Positions 54,445 through 64,000 of a stretch of 64,000 nucleotides of DNA are shown in pieces. The DNA is from Topomyia yanbarensis (taxonomy: Eukaryota > Arthropoda > Insecta > Diptera > Culicidae): positions 188,487,201 to 188,551,200 of the forward strand of contig NC_080672.1 of assembly GCF_030247195.1 (NCBI RefSeq), given 5' to 3'. Both the position numbers and the translations under genes were made by a program. The notes below the pieces were generated by a model. It had not been told where the DNA came from, searched no databases, and saw nothing but the letters and a program-made list of their open reading frames with translations. Position 1 is the first letter of the stretch, and the number at the start of each line of letters is the position of its first letter.

Positions 54445-57400
54445 CTAACGATTTACAAAAACCTCAAACCTTTGATTTGTCTCAATATGGCTACCGTCAG
54501 TTCAATGATGCTGAATATTTCCAATTATCTCAGACGCAGCTAGAAGAATTATTCATTCATCTCAATGAAGATGAACGCCCTTTTGCAAAAGTAACTATTT
54601 ATGACATCCCCGTGATTGGTTTATTGGACAGTGGGGCACATCGCAGCATATTGGGAGTCGGGGCCAAAAACTTAATAAAACAATGCAAATTAAAAATTAA
54701 CCCTTCGGATGTAGAATTAGTTACAGCCAGTGGACAAAAATTACACACGGCAGGATGTGTAGATCTGCCAATGACCTTTAATGGAACGACCAAGTTAATA
54801 TCGACTTTAGTAGTTCCCGAACTTAAGAGACGCTTGATTTTGGGCACGGATTTTTGGAAATCATTCCACATAGTGCCTTCCATTCGATCGGAGTATGTAG
54901 ACGAAAAAGAGCTTGCTTCGGAGTTCGACGAGCTGACTGAATCTCAGTTACACAAACTCGACCAAGTGAAGCAACAATTCAAAGCAGCGGAGGAAGGGCA
55001 ATTGGATACGACGCCTCTTATTACTCATCGCATCGAACTGACAGACGAAGCCAGAAAGAACCCACCAGTACGCATAAACCCCTTTCCAACATCACCCAAA
55101 CGTCAGGAACAAATTAATAAAGAACTCGATAAGATGCTAGAAGAAGGCATTATTGAGAGATCGTATAGCGATTGGACTCTGCGTTTGGTCCCAGTCGATA
55201 AACCTGATGATACCGTCCGCTTGTGCTTAGATGCGCGCAAATTAAACGAGCGAACGATCCGGGATTCTTATCCATTGCCCCACGCCGATCGTATACTGAG
55301 TCGACTCGGTCCATGCAAGTACATTTCGACAATTGATTTGTCGAAGGCGTTCCTTCAAATTCCACTTCATCCTAAGTCGAAAAAGTACACTGCATTTTCT
55401 GTGTTAAGCAGGGGATTATTCCAGTTCACCCGGATGCCCTTCGGCTTGGTAAACAGCCCGGCAACATTGTCCAGGCTGATGGATCGAGTGTTGGGCGCAG
55501 GTGAGCTGGAACCCAAAGTTTTTGTATATCTTGATGATATAATCATCGTAAGTGATACGTTCGAGGAACACCTCATGTTATTGCGCGAGGTGGTCTCACG
55601 ACTCCGCAGGGCAAACCTATCCATTAATTTACAAAAATCTAAATTTTGTGTTCAGGAAGTTCCCTATTTGGGATATATCTTGTCCCGTAGTGGGATGCGA
55701 CCGAACCCTGACCGCGTAGAAGCGATTGTGAACTTTGAACGTCCCCGCACTCTTCGAGCCGTACGTAGATTTCTGGGGATGTGCAATTATTATCGTAGGT
55801 TCATATCCAACTACAGCCAGGCCGTCCTCCCTCTTACAGACCTACTGAAAGATAAACCCAAGCAGGTGCGCTGGAATGAGCTTGCGGAAAAGCCTTTATT
55901 AACATTAAGGAACGATTAATTACTGCCCCAATATTAACGAACCCTGAATTCAGCAAGCCGTTTGATATTCACTGCGATGCGAGCGATACCGCTATCGCAG
56001 CTGTATTAACGCAAAACTACGATGGGGTAGACAAACCGATTGCATATTATTCGCAAAAATTGAGCGGGGCACAACAGCGCTACTTTGCGACTGAAAAAGA
56101 AGCATTAGCTGTCCTTAACTCAATCGAAAAATTTCGGGGCTACTTAGAAGGTACTGCGTTCACGGTTTATACAGATGCCTCTGCCCTTACGTATATTCTG
56201 CGGAGCAGCTGGCGTACTTCTTCGAGACTGTGTCGGTGGAGCATAGAACTCCAAAGACATGATATGGTCATCAAACATCGTCGAGGAATCGACAATGTAA
56301 TACCAGATGCCTTATCCCGGGCCGTAGAAGTCCTGACACTCGACGCAAATAACCCCGACTGGTACCACAGTATATTTACACGCGTTCAAGAAGACCCAGA
56401 GAGATACAAAGATTTTCGGATCGATCAAGGCATTCTCCGCAAACTGGTATCTACCAAAGAAGATACGGTAGATTACCGATTCGAGTGGAAGGCGTGCATT
56501 CCTTCGGACGTCATTGAAACACTTCTGAAAGAAGAGCATGATGATACCTTGCATTTAGGGGTAGATAAAACGCTGTCTCGCATGAGAAAAAAATATTACT
56601 GGCCCAGAATGTCGGAGGATGTCCGCACTTACATTCAGAAATGTTCCATCTGCAAACAAAATAAACCCTCAAATCACTCGCAACATCCCGAAATGGGTTT
56701 GCAAAGAATAACGAACAAGCCATTCCAAATAATAGCGTTAGATTTCATCCAATCCCTCCCCAGAAGCAAACATGGCAATTCACATTTGCTCGTAATAATG
56801 GACCTATTTTCCAAATATTGTCTAATATTCCCTCTTCGTCGGATTTTCGCTCCCCAAGTTTGCCAAATAGTGGAAGAGAACTGGTTTCGTAGATATTCCA
56901 CTCCAGAGTACATTATTACTGATAATGCTACTACCTTTCTTTCGCACCAGTTCAAAAGACTATTAGAAAGATACCGTACCCAGCATTGGACCAATTCTCG
57001 CCATCACTCTCAATCAAATCCAGTCGAGCGTCTGAATCGGACTATTAATGCCTGCATAAGGACTTACGTTCGTAACGACCAAAAATTGTGGGACACTCGC
57101 GTGTCGGAAATAGAGCACGTTCTGAACAATTCACCGCATAGTGTCACGGGGTTTAGTCCGTACAGGGTTCTTTTCGGACATGAAATTGGTCAAAAGGGTG
57201 ATGAACGCAAAATGGATAGGGATGAGGAGGAGGTGTCAGAGGAAGATAGGTTAGGAAGAAAAAAGGAAATTGATAAATCTATTTATGACATTGTATACAA
57301 AAATCTTCGAAAGCATTATGAGAAAAATAAGAATTATTATAATTTACGGAGCAAAGTCAAAGCTCCATCGTATACGGTTGGTCAAAATGTTCTAAAAAGG

Positions 57401-57571
57401 AACTTCCGCCAATCATCTGTTCCTCAAAATTACAATGCCAAGCTAGGTCCATTGTATACGCCATGCACAGTACGAGCCCGTATTGGAACGAGTTCCTACG
57501 AGCTGGCTGACAAAACCGGAAAATTACTCGGGGTGTTCTCAGCAGCTGATATGAAACTCGACGTATCCTAA
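54426..57571 (+). pseudogene. gypsy B pol with one frameshift between RT and RNase H
   Basis: The first frame (54426-55919) has aspartic protease GLLDSGAHRSILG (about 54618), and reverse transcriptase with LCLDARKLNERT, MPFGLVNSPATL and catalytic YLDD (55527). An apparent one-base loss in an A run at about 55888-55891 shifts the phase. The second frame continues to 57571 with RNase H (CDASDTAIAAVL, about 55975), integrase zinc-binding HHCC (about 56540-56660) and core DDE in LDFIQSLP (about 56736), IITDNATTF (about 56911) and NPVERLNRT (about 57016). It ends with a GPY/F-type C-terminus. Apart from the frameshift all catalytic motifs are present. The homopolymer position makes a sequencing error plausible. 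Confidence 0.9.
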
Positions 57572-58196
57572 AATGAACAAGAGAGAAATCAGAATAGCTG
57601 AATACATAAAATAAGCATAGTAGATGTATGAAATCAGAATCTTATCTCAGGGTAGCCTTGGTATAGCTGCGGCCGAAGTTATAATAGGAAAAATAGCGGT
57701 AAACACAAGTCAAATGAGTCGTGCAACCAAACACTCCAAAACTATTACCGATATCGATATGTACTTACCTCCTTTCCGTAAATCCAAAACGGCTCGATTT
57801 TTTTGAATTTTTTCCTGCAAATTCCAATGCAACCGATTATTCAAACAAAACCTATTAGTGGAATAAGGAGTTTGCTCAAAAGTGCGCACTTTTCTTCGGA
57901 AACTTTCGGAAAAAGGACCTGTTGAGGGAACTAATATCATAGGTAAACAAACATGGACAGTCGATAAACGTCAGAGTAATATGGGATTACGAGCGACCTT
58001 ATCTGTCTTTCACTCATGAGTGAATGAGTATCGTGGAAACTGAGTTGAATGGAGGGCTGCAACTCAGGTAGTTTTGAAATAAGTCAAAATTAACCTGATG
58101 TTAAGAAATCCCAGTTTTTGAATATAATTTTAAAGGTCTCCTCGTCCTTCAAAATGCTTGAACTTACAATCATTTTGAACTCGGACGGTGGGGTAA
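57572..58196 (+). other. gypsy B 3' non-coding region
   Basis: No protein-like frame. The purine-rich GGACGGTGGGGTAA just before the 3' LTR (about 58183-58196) is the likely polypurine tract. The region is much shorter than the 2.8 kb found in gypsy A. Confidence 0.5.
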
Positions 58197-59992
58197 TGTA
58201 ACCGATAGGTTCCAATTTACAACTTGTGTGCTCCACCACAAGTCAACACAAACCCCGATGTACCCTATCGTACTCGGTTGCAAGGTTCCCTCTCTTTTTA
58301 TGCTCTTGCGGTCTCTCGCTCTCATAAGATATAAATGAGCGAACTGACAGCATCTTGTGAGTGCCGGGTGTATTGGATAAGAGCAGTGTCGTATCCTCTA
58401 TTCAGACCGGTGCGTTCTCGCGCTACAGAATGTGCTCGATTATAGCAGTGTGACAACTGAGGTGTTCTCGTCACTCCACCGATGGAGCCACTAGCGTCAT
58501 GGTTGCCAAACTGAATGGACCTGCCAAATCTACATTTGTCGTAGATATTCGGATGTGTTCGGTCTTTCTCGCAATTTCTACGCACATAAATAGCTTGGCT
58601 CGGCTGAAATCGATCTCTTTCGTTCCGTGGCTTATTACCAGTTTCGTAGTGCGCGACGGTGATTAAATTCGTTTAATTAGGTTAGCAAAGTGTGGCTAAA
58701 AACGTGGTGTGGATTGTGATAATGAGAGTCAGTAATTATTGTTTAATTTTAGGGAGGAGTAGCTGACTCTTAGTACAATTGAAACATTCTAAACAAGATT
58801 GTTCTTAAAAAAAAACTTTAACGATAGGTTCGTTTGGCGAAAAATCAGTTTAGTAAACTTTTTGTTAATTATTAAAATGTTACCCCACAGATACAAACAC
58901 GTTAAAATTTAATAGATATAACTAAAATACGCGCATCAAGTGTTCAGGATACGTCCAAGAAAAAGGTAAAATTATACTGAATAAAAATACGGAAATATAT
59001 GTAGAGGTTTAGATTAGCGTGACGTTGCCGGTACTGATATTCTCGGTATAGGTCCAGCCTGGGCCTTTTTCTTTTTGTTCATTTGGAACAGTGTTCCAAA
59101 GTATCATCCACAGACTCGACAACCAATAAAACCTCGATCGTCACCCGCCAGGTGGGGATCGAGTAAGCACGGATCGACAGAAGAAATCACGGGTTAAAGC
59201 GAATAGCCGCCATTGCAGCAATATTTCGGCGTTGGAAAGCGGTATTCCACCAGAAAAACCGCGAGCTGAAGCGAATAGCCGCCATTGCAGCAATATTTCG
59301 GCGTTGGAAAGCGGTATTCCACCAGAAAAACCGCGCGCTGAAGCGAATAGCCGCCATTGCAGCAATATTTCGGCGTTGGAAAGCGGTATTCCACCAGAAA
59401 AACAGCGTGCTGACGCGAATAACCGCCATTGCAGAACCGTTGCAGAAGGTACACTACCGTCAGCAGTCGTCTAGTACAGCGTTTAAACTTGCATCATCCG
59501 GAGCTCCGGATGGGTATTGTGCCCCTTACAACAGCATTCAACATCAGGAACAACAGTGACTGTTCGCCGAAGGAAAGAGATTTGCCCGGTCGACCGGGAA
59601 ACAAACGGACAACAGCATTGCCGGATGAAACAGGTACCTGTGTAACGTCACGGAGAAATTATGGTGTGTATACAATTGTAAATATAGAGTATAGGGATAG
59701 AAAAGTACAAATAGGTAATAGTAATAGATACAAGCCATAAAATTAGGATAGGTTTATATGAGTATAATTACAGAGATAGATGGTAGTTTCAGGGAATAAA
59801 TTCAGAATTTTGGCAATCTGAAGAGTGAAAGCATTGTCGGAGTTGGTACGAACTTTCTCTATCGGGCCTGCTCTCTCTCGGAGTACCTTTGTGTGAGTGT
59901 GTGATTCGGTCTGCGTAGCGGTAAAACGACCCTGTGAATCTTCGCGAGTGGGTGAGCCCCACACACCGCGGTTAACACGCAAGAGAGTATCA
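58197..59992 (+). repeat. gypsy B 3' LTR
   Basis: Nearly identical to the 5' LTR. I noticed a C/A change in the first tandem unit (about 59264), a C/T change (about 59483) and a 2-bp insertion in a GT run (about 59893). The 72-bp array is at 59197-59436. It is followed by the CAGT target duplication. Confidence 0.92.
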
Positions 59993-60059
59993 CAGTTTTC
60001 ATGTGACGAGTGGTTTCATGGACCGAAACCAGAACCTTAGGCAGAACTTGACAGCTATG

Positions 60060-60195
60060 CGTTTAGCAAGAACTAACCGATAAGAGAACACCAAAATTTC
60101 GATTCCTTGAGAAAGGTCCAATAAGGACCGGAGCGTCGGAAGAAGAGAACATACAGGAGTTCTTTATTAAAACAGACTGAACACCGATTCCTAAC
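60060..60195. repeat. right arm of the fold-back MITE
   Basis: Inverted copy of 50685-50830, ending CCGATTCCTAACCTAAAAG. It contains the same palindromic GGTCCAATAAGGACC block. Confidence 0.75.
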
Positions 60196-61620
60196 CTAAA
60201 AGAGTATATCATTTGCAAGAAAGTTCATTCATTAGGAGTAGGAAGGTAATTGGGGATCAATATTCTGGATGAGGATTATATTATCAATGGCAGAAATGGA
60301 ATTAGTCCACCTAGTAGTACAATTGTACCTTTTTGATTCGTGATCACTGAGACTTCATAGTTAGGTTACGTTCAATATATGTTTGAAAATGTCAATTACA
60401 TTATTATTATATATTGTCCCTATATATAAAAATCAAAATCAGTATTCTACCGTTATAAGCATATTTGTCCACTATTCTATAGGATTCCCTATATACATAG
60501 GGCAGTTATGCGTAGGCAGTATTGGAGTCTTGGAAAATTTTGTGAAAAAGTAAGCGGTTTGAGACTTGCCTAGTTTTCATGGTATACTAGTACAAGAAGA
60601 AAGGCGCCGTTGGTATCACAGTCAAGAAAGATTCATAACGCCTATAAGGTCTTTGTATAATGATTGCTCTAAACATGAAATAACCGCTCAATGTCTCGGA
60701 TAGGGTTAATTCTAGTATGAAAAACTGTCTTAATCCACCTGGTGGTGAAAATATTTTATTTTTCCAAACTCTGATTTCATGGCTTATTTTTTTATATAAA
60801 TTGTTAGCTTGACTGGGCCGTGGGTCTACTATATATTTACAAGATGTAAAAAAAGATAGAATATTAGTGGGTTTGTCTGTCCGATTCCGCACCCATGGGT
60901 CATTCGTATCTCTCTCGTCGTTCACGCCTGTATCATCTTTGTGGTAACGGCTTTGATGTGAGCGGTCCGATGTTTCTTACTTCTCGTCTTCACGGGTCAC
61001 GAGTGCAAACCTTTTGTCCTTGGTAGCAGCTACCTTGCTGGTGGCATTGGCGGTTGAGATTGAGGTACTTGATACAGCTTTTGTAGTTTTTATTATAGCT
61101 TGAATAGCCTTCACAAATATGTCAACCATTTGTGGTTTAGGTTATGGTATTGGAGAATGCGTGTTGGAATTTATTTCCGCAGATGAGCTTTCCTCGACGG
61201 TTCCAGGGCACCACTGTGACCTATTAGTTTGTCCTTGATGCATGCAAAGAGTTCTCTGTGTAATAGTACTACCACATAGTGTATTGCACCGCAGGATAAG
61301 GTAGGAGTGAATAGGTCGGTTCACACGCATTCTCACTACAAAAACGCTATTTGAAATGAAATACTATGTATTTGAAATCAAGTAACTAGTAACATTGCCT
61401 TTAGTGGTTGAAAATACTGTTCATGGCTTGTTGCTCAACAATCTAAAAACATCGATGTGAAAAGCCTGTTTGAATCCACCTAGTGCACTATAGTGGTGAA
61501 ACTGTGCCTTTCTCATTCATTTTTATTATAAACTTTCAAATGTTACTTTGTTATTATACAGGAAAACTATACACACGAATGAAATTCAATATTAGAATTA
61601 AAAAATGTTGTTAGCGTGAG
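60196..61620. other. non-coding DNA with several MITE ends
   Basis: CCACCTAGTGGTG-like motifs occur at about 60310, 60725 and 61473, the last followed by GAAACTGTGCCTTTCTC. At about 60480-60515 a GGATTCCCTATATACATAGGG block resembles the one at 42780. Nothing protein-like is present. Confidence 0.45.
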
Positions 61621-61724
61621 GAGGGAGGATGCGTCGGAAACCTCCTAACTTATTCTGGTATGCGGGGGTTGAAGGGAATGTGGGTGAGAGGTACTCTGAG
61701 AAAGGTGATGCAGAGAACAGGTTA

Positions 61725-61798
61725 GCGGCGAACCTTCGCACCTACCGGCTGGCCTGTCGAGAAGGGCGGGTCAACCAGTAGGTGCAAAGGTCCGCCGC
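61725..61798. repeat. GC-rich 30-bp inverted repeat (hairpin)
   Basis: The arm 61725-61754 (starting GCGGCGAACCTTCGCACCTA) is complementary to 61769-61798 at about 26 of 30 positions, with a 14-base loop. It stands out in AT-rich surroundings. The flanks (61620-61910) are also GC-rich, so it may be a piece of the 5' UTR of a GC-rich LINE or a structured repeat. Confidence 0.7.
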
Positions 61799-61910
61799 TG
61801 GCTGTTTGACATGACCTACTCACTCTAGTCCACGGTGGTGAGCCGACTCTACTCAGGAGTTACCCGGTAGGGTGTAGGGTTCGGCCATTCCAACTGAAGC
61901 GCAACGACTT

Positions 61911-63528
61911 GCTCACATTTCCGTAAATAATATGTTAAAAATTTAAGTTTCTAGAGTTGGTGAAACAAATTTTTACATTTATAAAGTTGAGTTCAATTGA
62001 GTTATGCATTTTTTATTAATTTAATGGATTTATCGAAAACTGCAAAAGGTTCATTGACAAAGCCAAACATGATATCTGGTAACATATCGTTCGTCTAAAG
62101 CAAAGTATCTAAACTTTTGACGAAAGTTTTCTCCGACAGATTCTGGATATAGAAAACTCTTGCAATCGTTCGATACGAATTGTGTTCGCAGGCTGTTTTT
62201 AAAATTGTGATTACTCTCGAGTTCGGCGAGACAGTTGCGTTCTTGTAGAAGACTTCTAACCTTTTAGTATAGAGGGTTTCAACAATGACAATCGTATATT
62301 TTTGAACTTTAATAACTTCCATTGTACTGAACTTAACGTCTTACTATTCGATCGAAGATGGGAACAGGATATACGATAATATTTGCATTATATGAAAGTC
62401 AAATTTTTATTGAAATCCAAGAAATAGATTGAAGTGCTTCAAACAAAAAAAAATTATAGAAGTTAGTATCACTTAACAGTGGAAAGATTCGCAGAAAGCA
62501 ATTCATACTTGAACGTGCCTACCAAGCTAGATACAAAGAGCACCGGTAAAATTTATATTTTTACAAATTCATTGAATATACAGCCCATTCTACATCACCC
62601 CAGCAATCCTCTCGATTTTAATCAACCACCTTTTTTCTCGAAAAAAGGCGAATGATGACACATTCTACTAATGAGATGAATAAGAAACGATATACTCTAT
62701 TTTACCAATTGCACTCAAAAGTCGACGATAAAGTAGAGAAAGGAACTGGAAATGTAGCACGACTGCCAGTTTAAGTAATCTTCGATTTCGGGGTAGATTC
62801 TGCACACCATAGTTATGTGTGCGCATAGCAAGTGTATGAGAAGATTGTAGAGTGTGGCCTAAGACTGTGCTACCTACAAATCTGCAATGTCGTACTGATT
62901 CGAAGAAACCTCCTAATCCAATTCATATGCTTTTAATACTATTATATATTGGTTTAATGGATAGTTAGGAATAATCATATAGTTATTGTTTTGAAACATT
63001 GTAGTCAAAAAATTAAATTACAATTATAAACTTTTTATTAGCTTATGAAACTCTCAACGTTAGTACAAATTATGCCAGGTTGTTATCTCACTGTTCGCAG
63101 TCTCATGCATTATGCCTGGGTTACAAGAACTACCTTTGACACAGCAGTTCCTGTTCTCCCCTATGATCATATTGCTATCAACGTCGATTTCTCAATTCAT
63201 CCTTGAGTTACTGAGACCCTAATTACTGAGACCCTAATTACAGTAAGGCATGGTTCTCCGCTAGATGATCCATACAGGAATCGTTCCAAATTCCTGCCAA
63301 GCTTCTCTATACGGAGGAAACATCTCTGCCATCCGTTGACACAAACAGCAGCCAACAAGCACTATTCGCAGATTTTTTTTTATCAAAAATAAACCTTATT
63401 CAAATTGTGAAAAGATCTTGAATATGTTGTGTATCCGATTTACCTGTTACTCGTAGGCAACGATTGCTGTAAGTTTTTCTCTGTACTCAATCTAAATTTT
63501 TGTGAATAAAAAAAATTCTAGCATGTAA
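61911..63528. other. AT-rich non-coding DNA
   Basis: No gene, RNA gene or defined repeat is recognised. A short direct duplication (TTACTGAGACCCTAA, twice) is at about 63207-63240. Confidence 0.35.
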
Positions 63529-63762
63529 CCGAGCATACTCAGAAATATCGACCATTTGCTTAGCATTTGCTGAGCATTTACTCACGATTTGTAACTTTAT
63601 TCATGCCAAATCAGATGTTCGAAAAGCAAATGCTCAAACTGAGAAAGCAGCTGTCAAAGCAAAGTTTTATTCATACCAACTTGAGTAAATGCTCAACGCG
63701 GCTGCTCGACTGCTCGAATCTCAAGAAGCTGAGCAAATGCTAGTTTTTATTCATACGGCTTA

Positions 63763-63848
63763 ATGCCGCCTTTGTTAGCGATTTTCTTCCCGAATTGATC
63801 GCGTTTTTCACGGTCTTCTTGCGATCATCCGGCTCGAAGGACCAGAAA
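63763..63848 (-). other. BEL 5' leader, part next to the 5' LTR
   Basis: On the minus strand, right after the LTR end, it reads CTGGTCCTTCGAGCCGGAT, the typical beginning of BEL internal sequence in mosquitoes. It continues for about 80 bases to the TIR element insertion at the TA (63761-63762). The short open frame across it is not coding. Confidence 0.6.
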
Positions 63849-64000
63849 TGTTTCTTCTTCGATTGAACACTGGTTACGATGAAACCTCCTGTTCTTCTTA
63901 ATCGAACAACACGTGACGGTTCTATGTTGAATTTACACGGACACTTTCTTTCTTCAGTGAAAGATCGCGGGTACATTAAAAACAGGACCGATCAAGGTGA
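63849..64000 (-). repeat. BEL 5' LTR, terminal part (cut by window end)
   Basis: Matches 16761-16912 in the same orientation with three differences that I can see. It is read on the minus strand with the LTR end at 63849. The rest lies beyond the window. Confidence 0.7.

Larger units (their letters stand above)
50849..59992 (+). mobile_element. gypsy B: Osvaldo/Ulysses-like Ty3/gypsy element, TSD CAGT
   Basis: LTRs lie at 50849-52642 (1794 bp) and 58197-59992 (1796 bp), with TG...CA ends. A TGGCGCCCAACT primer site, damaged gag, pol with one frameshift and a short 3' region complete it; there is no env. The 4-bp repeat CAGT flanks it (50845-50848 and 59993-59996). I noticed only two substitutions and one 2-bp indel between the LTRs, so insertion was very recent. 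Its Pol and Gag ends resemble those of gypsy A, but the LTRs are unrelated in sequence. Confidence 0.9.
40505..63760. mobile_element. large TIR element (32-bp perfect TIRs, TA target) carrying nested transposons
   Basis: 40505-40536 (starting AGCCGTATGAATAAAAACTA) is exactly inverted at 63729-63760. Both ends are flanked by TA (40503-40504 and 63761-63762), and both subterminal regions repeat ATTTGCTCA and TTGGTATGAATAAAA. Removing the interval brings the two halves of the BEL leader together. Of the 23.3 kb, 7.0 kb is Harbinger and 9.1 kb is gypsy B, leaving about 7 kb of its own or of further small insertions. I see no transposase of its own. Alternatively, two MITE copies of the same family could have inserted separately. 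Confidence 0.55.
16761..64000 (-). mobile_element. BEL/Pao LTR retrotransposon expanded by nested insertions (5' LTR runs off the window)
   Basis: Read on the minus strand, the order is: 5' LTR (64000 to 63849, incomplete), leader beginning CTGGTCCTTCGAGCCGGAT (a BEL-type primer region, 63845 downward), gag (from 40030), protease, RT, RNase H, integrase (to 23812), a GGCGGCCGG tract, and 3' LTR (22861 to 16761). The LTR end near the leader (16761-16912) matches 63849-64000 with three differences seen in 152 bases. Insertions inside it are an R1 LINE (17025-22751), gypsy A (25352-36096) and a TIR element (40505-63760) that itself contains Harbinger and gypsy B. That both LTRs belong to one element is an inference from orientation and order. 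Confidence 0.7.

Noticed and set aside
63740..63976. A 78-codon minus-strand frame that looks protein-like and recurs at 16.7-16.96 kb
   Set aside because: It spans the BEL LTR end and leader and the end of the TIR element. The recurrence is explained by the paired LTRs.

Overview
This 64 kb window looks like a repeat-dense stretch of a culicine mosquito genome, most likely Aedes. That is an inference from the mix of BEL/Pao, R1-clade and CR1-group LINEs, Ty3/gypsy elements, PIF/Harbinger and many AT-rich MITEs with CCACCTAGTGGTG-type motifs. I found no convincing host protein-coding gene. Nearly everything recognisable is a transposable element or its wreckage, and insertions are nested up to four deep.

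Left part (1-16.76 kb). AT-rich sequence is followed by a cluster of about 170-bp MITE-like units in alternating orientation (1.89-3.78 kb), split by an 851-bp non-autonomous hAT element with an 8-bp target duplication. Next is a decayed insect errantivirus-type gypsy element: pol remnant at 4.94-5.79 kb and env remnant at 7.42-8.67 kb. Between them sits a second, Mag-like gypsy fragment whose LTR and primer-binding site point one way and whose pol points the other. A nearly intact CR1-group LINE, with a PHD-finger ORF1 and an EN-RT ORF2, occupies about 10.5-15.07 kb.

Right part (16.76-64 kb). I interpret this as one BEL/Pao retrotransposon on the minus strand that has been blown apart by later insertions. 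Its 3' LTR (16761-22861) is interrupted by a complete R1-clade LINE (17025-22751). Its pol is interrupted by a 10.7-kb Osvaldo/Ulysses-like gypsy element, called A here (25352-36096, two 1117-bp LTRs, TSD ACTT). Its 5' leader is interrupted at 40505 by a large terminal-inverted-repeat element that ends at 63760, after which the leader resumes and the start of the 5' LTR appears at 63849. That TIR element itself carries a PIF/Harbinger transposon (43078-50049, MYB-like gene plus defective transposase) and a fold-back MITE. The MITE is split by a second Osvaldo-like gypsy element, called B (50849-59992, LTRs of 1794 and 1796 bp, TSD CAGT).

The most interesting molecular signal is shared by gypsy elements A and B. 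In both, gag and pol overlap in the -1 phase at a perfectly phased A_AAA_AAC slippery heptamer just after the last Gag zinc-knuckle cysteine. An RNA hairpin with a 6-nt loop follows 8-10 nt downstream and contains the gag stop codon. Both elements have near-identical LTRs yet broken gag and/or pol, which suggests recent mobilisation in trans or sequence errors. All family names come from motif recognition by eye; no database search was possible.
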